Assembly: GCF_030463535.1 (NCBI RefSeq)
Contig: NC_132881.1
Location: 43,061,344-43,125,343, forward strand
Length of the DNA: 64,000 bases
Origin: Salminus brasiliensis
Taxonomy: Eukaryota > Chordata > Actinopteri > Characiformes > Bryconidae
Direction: 5' to 3'
Below, in pieces: positions 52,301 through 63,569 of this stretch. How positions within the stretch are numbered: the stretch's first letter is position 1; the number at the start of each line of letters is the position of its first letter. Position numbers and translations under genes: made by a program. The notes beneath the pieces are model-generated. The model was given only the letters and a program-made list of their open reading frames with translations. It searched no databases and had not been told where the DNA came from.

Positions 52301-55300
52301 GATTAATGAAAAGGAGAATTACTATATAATCCCCAGCAGTAGTTTTATCATTGGTGAACTGAGCAGGGTCACAGAATCTCATCAAAACATGTTCAACATT
52401 TTCAGCAGGCCAATAAGGCCTTATTTGACCCCTTTATTTTTTATTTTTTAAGATAACTGTAATAAACCTCCAAGAGAGATTAAGAGACCAGGATCAGATG
52501 GTTGATGAGACATCATTTTGGTACTTGGTGCCCAATATTTTGCGCAAAAGAGAGGGAGCTTATTTTTGGAGGTTCAGCAACCCAAGGTTTTTAACTGATA
52601 TAGCTTAATAAAGTAAATGTTTTTAACCGATTTACCATTGCTAACAAACTGAATTGCCTGAATTTTAATAACATGGCAAAACCTCAACCACAACTACTCT
52701 CCTGAGTTTTTATTGACTTTTTAAAACTTTAAAAATGTACAGTTGTTTTCTTTAAAAAATGGGGTTTCATTTTTTATGTTGTTTTTGCCATTTTTGAAAA
52801 AGGTATTGGGTCTGTTGATACAAAATGTAAATGTAATAGCATAGCCCATTATACGTACAGTAAGTATGATGATAATGATAATGGTTTGCTCTAAATGAAC
52901 CTTACTGCCATAGCAGGCTTGGTTTGGATTCAAATAAAGTCCATTTAGTCTCAATTTACTGCACTGCAGGCAAAAAGTGTCCCAAAACATATTTACTAGT
53001 CATACACTATATGAATAAAAAAACAGCTCAGTAACACTGAGATAAATAAGCACAGTGATTGATCAGTCTACTTTGGCTTTAGTAGAGCTCAGTCACACTG
53101 AGATAAATAACTGATCAGCACAGTGATTTATCAGTCTACTCAGGCTTTAGTAGAGTTCAGTAACACTGAGATAAATAACTGATCAGCACAGTGATTTATC
53201 AGTCTACTCAGACTTTAGTAGAGTTCAGTAACACTGAGATAAATAACTGATCAGCACAGTGATTTATCAGTCTACTCAGGCTTTAGTAGAGCTCAGTAAC
53301 ACTGAGATAAATAACTGATCAGCACAGTGATTTATCAGTCTACTCAGGCTTTAGTAGAGCTCAGTAACACTGAGATAAATAACTGATCAGCACAGTGATT
53401 TATCAGTCTACTCAGGCTTTAGTAGAGCTCAGTAACACTGAGATAATTAACTGATCAGCACAGGTCTGTTGCTGCCAGAGCACAATTGTAATTAAGAGTT
53501 TGTGTGACATTTGATTGCTGCCCAGAGAAAGGTTGCATTGCTACATAACAGATACTGTTTAATGTACTGGATTTTAATACCACAGATTGGGGAAACTGGA
53601 AAGAGGAGTCCTTCATGAAAGAAAAACTGTTTCTGGGCAACTTTTACTTGCAGCTTAGATGGCTTTAGTATGAAGTAGAGGAAAAGAGTGTGTTGATGAC
53701 AGAGCAAGATGGAGCATGTGTAGACGAGCTATGTGAAGTCCGTACCTCCGCATGCAGTCCAGGGCCCGGACGAAGTAGTCTTTGTGGAGCTGATGCTCAT
53801 CCCTCAGCAGAGCACACTGCTCCAGCGTCACTGACATGGATGTCCTGTCTTTGGCACTTTTACAGCTAGTGAAGCGGATGCCATTCAGCCGCCGACATAT
53901 CTGAGGAGATGGAGTGCACATTACTTAATTTCATCCATTTAGCAACATTAAATTATTGTTGACTGAACTCTTAAAATGCATGCTTATTCATCAGTAAGCA
54001 TTCGGTAATGTAGGTAAGTGTAAAATTAATACTCTTATTTCGATGTGTTTCAGGAACATTTGCTAATAATTTGATAATTTCAGTCCACAGCTGCCCCAAC
54101 AGTCCACCTGGGTAGTTTATCTCAGTAACACTGAGATAAATAACTGATCAGCACAGTGATTTATCAGTCTACTCAGGCTTTAGTAGAGCTCAGTAACACT
54201 GAGATTAATAACTGATCAGCACAGTGATTTATCAGTCTACTCAGGCTTTAGTAGAGTTCAGTAACACTGAGATAAATAACCGATCAGCACAGTGATTTAT
54301 CAGTCTACTCAGGCTTTAGTAGAGCTCAGTAACACTGAGATAAATAACCGATCAGCACAGTGATTTATCAGTCTACTCAGGCTTTAGTAGAGCTCAGTAA
54401 CACTGAGATAAATAACCGATCAGCACAGTGATTTATCAGTCTACTCAGGCTTTAGTAGAGCTCAGTAACACTGAGATAAATAACCGATCAGCACAGTGAT
54501 TTATCAGTCTACTCAGGCTTTAGTAGAGTTCAGTGACACTGAGATAAATAAACGATCAGCACAGTGATTTATCAGTCTACTCAGGCTTTAGTAGAGCTCA
54601 GTAACACTGAGATAAATAACTGATCAGCACAGTGATTTATCAGTCTACTCAGGCTTTAGTAGAGCTCAGTAACACTGAGATTAATAACTGATCAGCACAG
54701 TGATTTATCAGTCTACTCAGACTTTAGTAGAGTTCAGTAACACAGATAAATAACCAATCAGCACAGTGATTTATCAGTCTACTCAGGCTTTAGTAGAGCT
54801 CAGTAACACTGAGATAAATAACTGATCAGCACTGTGATTTATCAGTCTACTCAGGCTTTATAAAAAAATATATAAAATATCAGTGCACTGATTTAAAATA
54901 ATGAATACATGAAGATAAAAGTAAGACTAATTCAAGTCACTGCAGTTATGATTTTATTAATCACACAGGTTTTATAATAAATAATTAGGTCATTTTTAAT
55001 TCATGGTTTAGTTTCCCTGGCTGCTGGCACCCACAACAGTGCTGCCAGACTAGCAAAGACTGTGTCATGCTCATGAATCATGGGAGTGGTATATGGGAAA
55101 GTACAAAGTACAAGATAAACCACAGTCCTGGCACATTCCCCTGGTGAGAATCCAAATTACGCGCCAGCTTAGGCAATGAAACATACCCGAGAGTTTTAGC
55201 ATGTAACTTTTTTTCCTAGAAAGCACTCCCACAGTCACTTCCATGCATTACTGCTTCATCTGTACAGCATAGCACTCTAAATTGACACCAAGGATATGAA

Positions 55301-58300
55301 CATATCTTTATTAAAAACCCTTATATTTACAATTAGTGAGTTGTATCCACTTCACAGGTTTATGACTGGTAGACTGAAATATATTCATGCAATAGCCTGC
55401 TATATAACACATGCAGTAAATCCAGCTTGATTCGGAAGTGTAAAAATGAGTCAGCACTTTGGAGTTTATTGCTCTGATGATGAACCATTTCTTCCTCAGA
55501 GACTTGTGGTACTCACGTGTTCTTTACTCGTGTACTGTCTTAAGGGTCAAAATAACCAGTTTTACAGCAGAGAGGAAAACCTCGAGCTAAAGTGACCCCA
55601 ACCTTAGAAAAAAGATACTATAATCCCATAAATGCTGTAGATCACCAAGGTACAAAGATGATCTTAAGGTCATTATTGCCCATTAAAACAATGAGAGTAT
55701 ACAAAAGACTACACAATGGTTAAAAATATTAATAAACCTTTGTGGAAAACCTTTGTGGATTGCTCTACTGACAATCGTTTAAAAACTTGTAGCACCAAAA
55801 AAGGTTCCACTATTGTAACACTTCATTTGGAGTGGTTCTTTTTATATGTTCTTTGTAAGAGTATATATAATAATTAACTCTAAACAGAGTCTGAGTAACA
55901 CATCAGTACCATATCAGTGCAGTAGCAGCACGGAAGCCACTGAATACACTTAAAGGTAAAGATCCTGAAGATGTTCTGTTGATGCTTTACTGATATTCAG
56001 TAGATTTACTGCTAATCTGTTACATTAAGTAGACTTAATATCTTACTTCCATTAAACAAAACCTAATCCAGCCTACCCCAAAACCTAACGCTACCCCTGA
56101 CCCTAATTCTAACCTTCATCCTGGCCCCACTCCTGACCTTAACCTCAACCCAAAACCTAATCCTCATCCTGACCTAATCCTAACCTTAACCTCAACCCAA
56201 AACCTAATTCTAACCCTCATCCTGGCCCCACTCCTGACCTTAACCTCAACCCAAAACCTAACCCTAACCCTCACCCTGGTTCTAATCCTGGCCTTAACCC
56301 CAACCCAAAAATTAATCTTAACCTTCATCTTGGCCCTAATCATGTCCTTAACCTCAAACCAAAACCTAATCCTAACCCTCATCCTGGTTCTAATCCTGTC
56401 CTTAACCTCAACTCAAAACCTAACCCTATCCCTCATCCTGGCCCTAATACTGACCTTAACCCCAACCCAAAAATTAATCTTAACCCTCATCCCGGCCCTA
56501 ATCGTGACCTTAACCTCTACTGAAAACCTAATCCTAACCCTCATCCTGGCCCTAATCCTATCCTTAACCTCATCCCAAAACCTAACCCTTACCCTCATCC
56601 TGCCCCCCCCTCTAATCTTAATCTAATCCAGTTAATCTCCAGTTTCAGACTGGTGTCAGCAGCAGCAGGTCTATAACGACTAATTGAGGATGTTGAGATG
56701 GTCTGCATTAGATGATCAGTGATCTCTCAGGTGAACATCTGCTGATCTGAACTTCGCCTCTATATAAAATGAGTAAGAGCTGAATTCAGCAGATTATAAA
56801 CACATTGTATTTATGCAGTTCATTAAAAATCTCTTGATGATCTATTGACTATATTCAGATGCTCCACTGCTGCTCCATCACTGAGATGTTGTTTAGATGT
56901 TACTGAGAGTCTGATGAGTGTTTATTTCACCACTCCAAATAAAGTGTCTCCCCCTTTTTCCAGTAATTTATAATATAGATCCCTTCCTTTCGCTTTGAGA
57001 GTAGCTGTGTTCTTCTCTGTATCATTTAGCGCATTCCAGTTTGTAATCAGACTGCTGACTTCTCCAATGGTCTGTATGTACGTCCAGACTTCAGCTCCTC
57101 ACTCTTCCAACTTCAGAGCTTACAGATTAGTTTTACAGTAGTTACTGAATACGTAACGGTTAGGTTGATAGTGCTGACAAAGGGGGAAAAAGGGTGTCCT
57201 TAGGAATAAAACTGGCAACCATAACCATGGAAACTTTGTTCTGGACTAAGTCTAATGCAGTGGCACTCTGAAACGAAAAGGAGATAGTGAATGTGTACAT
57301 AAGTGTGTGCATTTGGAAAAAAAGGGACTTGTAATGTTTGCCAGCACAAGATCAAACAGAGGGGGAGTAAAAATGTATGGTACCATGTAGTTCCCGTTTT
57401 TTTACCCAGCACTAATCTGTGCCACTACATGGTCATCCTAGGACTGGGTCTTGCTGACATGCATTTACATTTCTGGCATTAAGCTTATGTGCTTATCTAG
57501 AGCCACCTGTAAGGTTACTCGTATTCCAGAGGTGGGCCAATGTAGTGTTAAGAGTCTTGCTCAAGGACTTATTGGTGTAGTGCAGCACAGTCACCCAAAC
57601 CGGGAAGCAACCCACAGTGCGAGTGTAGTGGAGTTATCCATTGCACCATACCAATCACAAAGCATAGCACATTTCAAACTGGTCGGGAAAACTCATCACT
57701 TACTGCAGAAGCAATGGTTATCCCTAATTGTGATGGTTTACCTTAGCCTTCTATAACATTTAGAAGATTTGTGACACTGCAATTGGGGCAACCTCACAAA
57801 AGAAAATGAGAACCCATCAAGGTACCCAATGTAGTGAACTTCATTTAGCTAGCAATTTGCAATAATAATGGCCTAATCTTGCAACAGGCCATTCAACATA
57901 GACATAATAGACATCAAAAAGATGATAGCCTTCTTTTCCACTATATGGTGGAACAGTTCTGAGCATGGAAAGTAGCCACTCCACAGTTCAGAATGTTAAT
58001 GCTCCTGTTATGTTCAGCTGTGAGGAACAGCTGTCTTTAGCTCAATTAATGTTAATTTAATCAATATTTAGTGTAATCAAATTTTAATGTCTTTCAGATC
58101 AGGGTTTACTTATAATAATTATAGCCATCTTTTTCTGTACAGTTGCTAAAAAAACAAAACAAAACAAAACAAAAAAAAAACAGTTTCAACCCTTTTAAAA
58201 TAATTATTATTTTAAAATTGGATTATTGTTGTATTTTAAAACTCTGCAATGGGTCAATTTGACCCGCAATATAACAGAAAGGTTAAATTGATTATGGACA

Positions 58301-61300
58301 ACTTTCCCAAAAGCATGTGTAGTATATTCATTGGCCATGCAGATGTTCATAGGCCTGAAGGAATGGTATGGAGTTGAGGAGTGATATGGTAAGCCACACA
58401 GGGTAGATGTAGAAAAGAAAGGGGGCCCCGTTTCTTGACCAAATATACATGAATTGAACAAACATAAGATGCTGTTTAGATTTGGACATCCCTTTGGGTG
58501 AACATGACATTGATTTAAACGCGGTCCAGATGATATGTAATGGTGGGGGCTAATGACTGTTCCTTATGGATGAAATGCAAACATTCCATATATGGCAACA
58601 ATCCAACAGAATATGACGTGAAGTAGGGTATAAAAACTCAAGGTATTCCTAAGTCAGGAAGAGAGAGACTGAGGGGCACTCAGAATTGGCAGACTCTCTC
58701 CACACTGTTCTTTTGATTGAAATAAAATATTTCATTGTTACAACTAAAGACGGTGGTTACAGACTCTCCTTTTTTAATAACAAGTCCATCTCCAGAGGAA
58801 GACGAACCGAGACGACACATGGGAGCAAAAAGATGATTCTTAAATGGTACAGCGAGCATCACCCGGTTAAGATGATCTTTATGACCCACTAGCTAGCACT
58901 AGTGGCAGTTACACAAAGCTACACTATATGGACAAAATGACTGGGACACCTTCTCGTTCACTGTTTCTTCCTAAATCAAAGGTATTAAAAAGACTTTATC
59001 CTGCTTTTGTTGGAGTAACTCTACTGTTGAGGGAAGAAGGCACAGCGCTGCTGTGAGGATTTAATTGCATTCAGCAACATGAGCTTTAGAGAGGTCAGGA
59101 TGTTGGATTGGATCATCACCCCACCTCATCCCTAACTCCCCAACTCATCCCAAAAGTACTGGATAGGGCATCAACCATCATTCCAGAGAACACAGTGCCA
59201 CTGCTCCACAGCTCAATGTTGGCTGGGGGCTGGCATTAGCCTTGGGGTTAGCAACAGGTTCATGTTTATCTGCTTCAGAGAGTCTTATTCTAATGGCAGT
59301 ACTTCTCTATGGGGACTAAACAAGCTGTGTGTATGCATGGGCATACATTAGCATACAAGTAGCTGAATGCATTCATTACAAACAGTGTCCACAAACATTT
59401 GGACATGTAGTGTACCAGAATGCAAATAAGAATACGAAGCTTGGAGGAGAACCCTCACTGCCAGTTCTGTTACATCAGCAAACAGATGACCACACTGGGA
59501 AGATATCTATGGCATTTTTGGTACCTACACAATGCGACTCTACTCACTTTTTGGTAGCTGGTTAGTTTTCCACTCCCACAGCTTCTGAAATGTATCTGGT
59601 GATGTCCTAAAACACTGTAATCTTTTCAGAAGACTATCAGAGTTTTACAAGCTGTCATTGTGATCAAATGTGATTGGATATTTTTTTGTGCAGAAAAAAT
59701 TAGAACCCTCACATTTATTACTGCTTCATATGTCTAAAATGAGAACCAGGTGCATAACACATCAGCTGCAGATGATCAGAACATGGTTAGAGAGGATTCT
59801 AGAGGAGCCAGTCTTATTTAAACCTCAAACGTTTAGTCTGGTGTTGTTGAAGTGAGTGGTGAAGATCACGACGGCCAGATTCAAAGAGCTCTCTGCGGCC
59901 TTTAGAAAGAAGGTCGTAGATTAGACAGGGAAGGGACATTGCCAACATGGTCAGGTCGGTCTTTCTGTCCAAAGCAGACTGCAACAGGTATAAAGAAGCT
60001 TCCAATAATCTTAAAATCACGTGGTGTTGAAGCTGTGGCTTGACTGATTGTTGACTGATTGTTGACTGATTGAGGCCACAAACGCCCTGAAAATGCCTTA
60101 GGCTTACCGCTCCCGCAAGCCAGAGTATCTCCACATTCTTCCTCTTCTTGGTCACTACGTTCTGGCCCAGTGTTTCAAGCAACTCTTTAACATCAGTCTG
60201 CGTCTGAAAACAGGGCAGGCCTGAGAGCAGGAGAGACGTAGAGGCAAAGAGAAAAAGAGAAGAGAAGACAGAGAAAGGATATGTGAGATCTTCTAAGCTT
60301 CACTGAGTCTTTAAGACTGTTTTCTTTTTTCCCATCAAAGCACCTACTAGAGATAAGGTAATCGAGGTTCATAGTGTACACATTCATGAGGGAGATGGGG
60401 GCGAGAGATAAATGGGAAGAGACAAGATAAGATGTGCTACAATGGAACTTGAAACAAGAGTCTGTTTATTTGTCGTGCAGCCACTGCTGGTTTACTGGAA
60501 CTGTCGAGAGCATGTGCCGTCAGCAAGGCTTTAGGGGCTTTTTGATCCTAAACTGCATGAATGTCATCAAACCATCAAACCATCAAACCATCTGTAAACA
60601 TGACTGGATTTGCTGGTTTTAGAGGTAAGGCAGAGGGGTAAAGGTATGAAAAACTTTAATCAATCAGGTGAATAATAAATGAATGTAAACACTGCCAATT
60701 GATGTCATCTATGACAGTACCAACAGGACCAAACATGCTCATGAATGTGGCTGTAAAAGAGAACAGGGCAAACCTTTTTCTACAAGAACAGAACATGCAT
60801 CACTGTAATAGGATGAGTGGCATACTGACTCACATTCTAATGGGATCTTGTCACTCAGTGACTTGTAGTAAGCCTCTAGAATGTCGAAATTTCTCTGGTT
60901 TATCCTCTCCTGTAAGGATATATCCCCAAACCTGAGAAGAAGAAAAGTGCAGAGAGAGAGAAGAGAGACATTTAATGCACGTAACCAGCATTTCTGCACT
61001 TCTGTATTTATACCAGGCTTTAGTTTAGTTTACCAGACCTAGACTGAGCCAAAGTCTAGACTAAAACTAACTGCCCAATGCAGATTAAGCTTTAATTTTG
61101 CATTTTTCTTTGTCCAAGAAGAGTGCCCTAGAACAATTAGATCAGATTAGATTAGGTGATTAGACAGACAGATTCTTGTTACTACCAATAAGCTTACTAT
61201 AGTAAAATTCCTACAGTTGTAGTGAACTGTAAAATCCCTAGAAAAATACTACAGTTTTAATTAACTATAGAAATTGTACAGATCAAATGAACTGTAAAAA

Positions 61301-63569
61301 CCCTAAATAAAAACCCTACAGTTCTAGTAAACTTATACTTAAACTTATAGTTTTAGTGAACTGTAATTTCCCTAGTAAAAAAAAAAACGACAGTTTTAAA
61401 TGAACTGTAAAAGCCCTACTAGAACAATGTTGCAATGACAGTAGTATGCAAATGTCTAAACACTCTGGTCTAAATAAATTGATTTTCCTGATGTTTTTTG
61501 TAAATAGCCTACCCTAGTGGAAGTTTTAAAGAACTATAGATAGTTTATCCTAGTAAACACCCCACAGTTTTGTGAACTGTAAAAGCCCTATGTGAAACTA
61601 CATACTACTGTCCCAATTACAGCAGCATGCAAAAGTCTAAACATTCAGGTCTAATGAAATGTATTGTTGATTTTCCTGATGTTTTTGTAAATAGCCTACC
61701 CTAGTAGACACCCTACAGTTCTAGTGAACTGCAAAACCCCCTTAAACTGTAGTGAACTGAAAAATCCAGAGTAGAAATCCTACAGTTCTAGCAATCTATA
61801 AATAGCCCACCCTAGTAAAATCCCAACAGTTCTGGTGAACTCCCTGGTAGAAGTCCCTTGTAGAATCCCTGGTAGAAACTCTACAGTTCTGGTGAAACCT
61901 ACAGTTTTAGTGAACTATAGATAGTTTATCCTAGTAAACACCCCACAGTTTTGTGAACTGTAAAAGCCCTACAAGAAACTACATACTACAGTCCCATGCA
62001 CACATCTAAACACACTGGTCTAATAAAATGTATTGCTGAGTTTCCTGATTATTTTTGTAAATAAGCGTAAATAAGTTCACAACACACTTCTGCACATTTA
62101 AGGTGCATTTGCATAATCTAATATACTGGAAATATTCAACTGTACATATTTTTATATGTTTAATTAATAATTAAACATAAAAAAATATTTGTGCTCTGGT
62201 ATTGTAAGTTTATTTTCTGTAGAAAATTTTCTTTTCTTTTTTTTTTAATTGAGCAAAATATGTAATTTAAATACATAATAAAGTGTTCAAACTTTTGCAT
62301 ACCGCTGTTTGGAGAGAAGTAGTATTGTATGGGCAGCAGTAAGCATGCTGTTATTTTATAATTATTATTTCTCACTTGTAGCTCACTGAAGCAAGTAGTG
62401 ACGTTCTGTTGAAAGTGTGTAACCGTTCAATCTCTAGTACATTTGTGTTTGTAAATACAAGAGATTAGATTAGATTAGATTAGGTGATTCGAATTTGAAA
62501 GATTCTTGTTTTTACCAATAAACTTACTCTAGTAAAATTTCTACAGTTGTGGTGAACTGTAAATGTCTAGCAGAAACTCTACAGTTTTAGTGAACTGTAA
62601 ATAGCTCTACTGTAGTAACAACCCTTGATTTCTGGTAAACTGTAAAAGCCCTACAATAAACTCTACAGTTTAAGTGAACTGTAAAAGCCCTATAGTTTTA
62701 GTTAACTATAAATGTTGTACAGATCCAGTGAACTGTAAAAACCCGAAAAAACCCTAAATTTCTAGTGAACTGCAAAACCCTATAGTTTTAGTGAACTGTA
62801 CATTCCCATGTAAAATAAACCCTACAGTTTTAGAAAACTATAAAAGTTGTATAGATCCAGTGAACTGTAAAAACCCTAATAAAAAACATTCTGTTTTAAG
62901 TGAGATGTAAAAGCCCCAGTGAAAAAAAAAATACAGTTTTAGTGAACTGTAAATTCCCTAGTAAAAAAAACTTCAGTTTTAAGTGAACTGTTAAAGCCCT
63001 ATAAGAAACCCTACAGTTTTAGGGAACTGTTAAATTCCTAGTAAAAACCCTACAGTTTTAGTAAACTATAAAAAAATTACAGATCCAGTGAACTGTAAAT
63101 TCCCTAGTAAAAACCCTACAGTTTTAGTTAACTATACACATTTCACAGATCCAGTGAACTGTAAAGAACTACATTTCTAGTGAACTGCAAGAACCCTACA
63201 GTAGCAAACTGTAAAATAAATATGCAGTTTTTAATGCAATTAAAATGAAGTGCCATCCTGGTGACCACACGGACGTCTCTCCAGAATATCCAGTCCTCAG
63301 TTTGCGTCTTTAGGCTTCTTAATGAGCTTTAGGTATGTGAGTTCATCTTAAGGTAAACAGTTATTATAGGCGTTATTATACGAATGTGTTTTAATATGTT
63401 TTAATATGAAGGTGCAGTTTCGCTGTACCTCTCTGCGATGGTCTGCTGTTCGTTGATGCCCACGTTAAACAGCACTGGGAAGACCTGCAGTAGCTTGCCC
63501 TGGCGCAGTTCATCTGGCAACGTCTGGAAGGCTTGGAGTGGGAGCGGCACTTCGACAGTGTAATGGTCT
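43518..63569 (-). CDS. inpp4b: INPP4B 3' half, five coding exons, 5' end off window
   Basis: Inositol polyphosphate 4-phosphatase type II removes the 4-phosphate of PI(3,4)P2 to give PI3P and dampens PI3K signalling. Exons in gene order are 63429-63569 ([16 protein letters not shown] to NEQQTIAER), 60826-60931 ([15 protein letters not shown] to ECES), 60108-60203 ([14 protein letters not shown] to WLAGA), 53746-53900 ([19 protein letters not shown] onwards) and 43518-43650 ([11 protein letters not shown] to [11 protein letters not shown]). All phases join. CKSAKDR fits the CX5R catalytic loop of the 4-phosphatases. For the second exon, a donor at 60833 would give the wrong phase, so 60825 is preferred. 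N-terminal C2-domain exons lie beyond the right edge. An alternative last exon is described separately. Confidence 0.95.
43633..44002 (-). CDS. inpp4b: INPP4B alternative hydrophobic C-terminal exon
   Basis: A second acceptor, 'tatttcttcag', lies 352 nt upstream of the standard last-exon acceptor. From it, the AG left by the catalytic exon completes AGT (Ser), and a 122-codon frame follows: [20 protein letters not shown], then [12 protein letters not shown]. Two hydrophobic runs come next ([20 protein letters not shown] and [16 protein letters not shown]). It ends at TGA inside the standard last exon, read in a different frame. Hydrophobic, possibly membrane-anchored C-termini are known for beta splice forms of 4-phosphatases. 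Phase fit, length and hydrophobicity support it; expression is not shown. Confidence 0.72.
44050..46090. other. INPP4B last intron, no recognised gene
   Basis: Mostly unique-looking sequence. Open frames near 45309-45724 show no family resemblance and no splice context. Simple repeats begin at 46090. Confidence 0.45.
46092..46362. repeat. (CA)n, (CACT)n and (GT)n microsatellite cluster
   Basis: CA runs at 46107-46136 and 46184-46230 are followed by a CACT run to 46275, then a (GT)n tract at 46331-46361. The CA and GT blocks are inverted relative to each other and about 60-200 bp apart, so hairpins are possible. Confidence 0.93.
46453..46800 (+). mobile_element. MITE family A
   Basis: The left end 'atatggacaaaagtatttgg' and internal phrases are present. 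The right end is lost near 'gggggcttcatacccttc'. It lies in the last INPP4B intron, opposite to the gene. Confidence 0.8.
47340..47880. repeat. Rearranged copy of dispersed repeat family D
   Basis: 47461-47500 is inverted relative to 40462-40500 ('gcagttagac.gtagggccgg'). 47640-47860 is direct relative to 41485-41650 ('gatgcagaagta', 'ctctgtaatcagttactgc'). The mixed orientation indicates internal rearrangement. Confidence 0.55.
48862..49150 (+). mobile_element. MITE family A
   Basis: The left end 'cactatacggacaaaggta' and the usual internal phrases are present. The right third is missing after 'ctggggggctttttaaccc'. Confidence 0.78.
49151..53025. other. INPP4B intron sequence, sparse repeats
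   Basis: No exon is recognised. 50655-50760 ends 'catgacaataaacatgg' followed by short T/A repeats, resembling a retroposon tail. A 49440-49680 segment contains near-palindromic wording ('gtagatgctc', 'gagcatctaca') of a probable MITE. Confidence 0.4.
53026..53462. repeat. 68-bp minisatellite, left array (~6 units)
   Basis: The unit contains 'cagtaacactgagataaat', 'aactgatcagcacagtgatt', 'tatcagtctactcaggcttt' and 'agtagagct'. The period is 68 bp for inner units, with a shorter, diverged first unit. The unit holds internal inverted motifs (ataaat/atttat, tctact/agtaga, ctcagt/actgag). Confidence 0.95.
53746..53900 (-). CDS. inpp4b: INPP4B catalytic-loop exon
   Basis: The exon encodes [19 protein letters not shown] followed by [19 protein letters not shown] and ends in the split Arg/Ser codon. 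The acceptor is 'atctcctcag' and the donor 'gtacgg'. It carries the active-site cysteine and arginine. It leaves phase 2, which lets it splice to either of two last exons. It is bracketed by the two arrays of the same 68-bp minisatellite. Confidence 0.95.
54113..54860. repeat. 68-bp minisatellite, right array (~11 units)
   Basis: The consensus and orientation are the same as at 53026-53462. Period markers 'aacactgaga' fall about every 68 bp from 54128 to 54806. Units vary at a few sites (actgatcag / accgatcag). The array ends abruptly in 'ctttataaaaaaata'. Confidence 0.95.
54861..56045. other. INPP4B intron spacer
   Basis: AT-rich sequence with no recognised exon, RNA gene or intact element. 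Confidence 0.45.
56050..56625. repeat. CCTAAC-type minisatellite (telomere-like, C-rich strand)
   Basis: Units of about 54 bp repeat 'aacctaatcctaaccctcat', 'cctggccctaatcctg' and 'accttaacctcaaccc'. The motif is the C-strand counterpart of the GGTTAG array at 34974-35657, but the longer units differ. Open frames on both strands come from repeat periodicity. Confidence 0.92.
57455..57665 (-). mobile_element. tRNA-derived SINE, degraded
   Basis: On the minus strand the 3' tail 'gataagcacataagcttaat...gccagaaatgtaaatgcatg' follows 'gggtgactgtgctgcactacaccaa'. That is the same order as the plus-strand SINE at 22276-22490. The B box is mutated. Confidence 0.75.
58921..59413 (+). mobile_element. 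MITE family A, both ends present
   Basis: The left end is 'acactatatggacaaaatga' and the right end 'ccacaaacatttggacatgt' followed by 'agtgta'. The ends are inverted over 'cactatatggaca'. At about 490 bp it is one of two most complete copies. No coding region. Confidence 0.82.
59695..60030 (+). mobile_element. Degenerate Tc1-like fragment, second copy
   Basis: It matches 7070-7395 in order: 'gaccaggtgcataac' region, 'catggttagagagga', 'cagtcttatttaaacctca', 'gatcacgacggccagattc' and 'gagctctc'. The coding frame is lost. It ends about 80 bp before the INPP4B exon at 60108, on the opposite strand. Confidence 0.6.
61145..62463. repeat. ACAGTT...AACTGT hairpin satellite, first block
   Basis: Units of about 30-60 bp carry the palindrome-like core ACAGTTTTAGTGAACTGT, followed by 'aaaagccctagtaaaaaccc'. 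A longer module with 'ctaaacactctggtctaa' and 'gattttcctgatgtttttt' recurs three times. The block opens with 'gattagattaggtgattag'. Confidence 0.88.
62464..63235. repeat. ACAGTT...AACTGT hairpin satellite, second block
   Basis: It opens with the same 90-bp leader as the first block ('gattagattaggtgatt', 'accaataaacttactctagt') and continues with many copies of the hairpin core, one exact at 62581-62598. This indicates a duplication of about 1.3 kb. It lies in the INPP4B intron between exons 63429 and 60931. Confidence 0.88.
63429..63569 (-). CDS. inpp4b: INPP4B exon, first visible in window
   Basis: It encodes [20 protein letters not shown], then [20 protein letters not shown] and QQTIAE, ending in a split Arg codon completed by the next exon (AG|G). 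The acceptor is 'gtgtatag' and the donor 'gtacag'. The frame closed by stops on the same strand is a shadow in another phase. Confidence 0.92.

Noticed and set aside
53026..54860. Regular 68-bp direct repeats resembling a CRISPR array
   Set aside because: There are no unique spacers (the whole period is repeated), the host is a vertebrate, and the array lies in an intron.
56164..56626. Open frames on both strands with regular Leu-Thr-Leu or Arg-Val-Arg periodicity
   Set aside because: The periodicity comes from the CCTAAC-type minisatellite; open frames on both strands at once are expected for such repeats.
60826..60834. Strong-looking donor GAAT|gtgagt for the INPP4B exon starting at 60931
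   Set aside because: It would leave phase 1, but the next exon at 60203 begins in phase 0; the donor eight bases further (TCA|gtatgc) keeps the frame.
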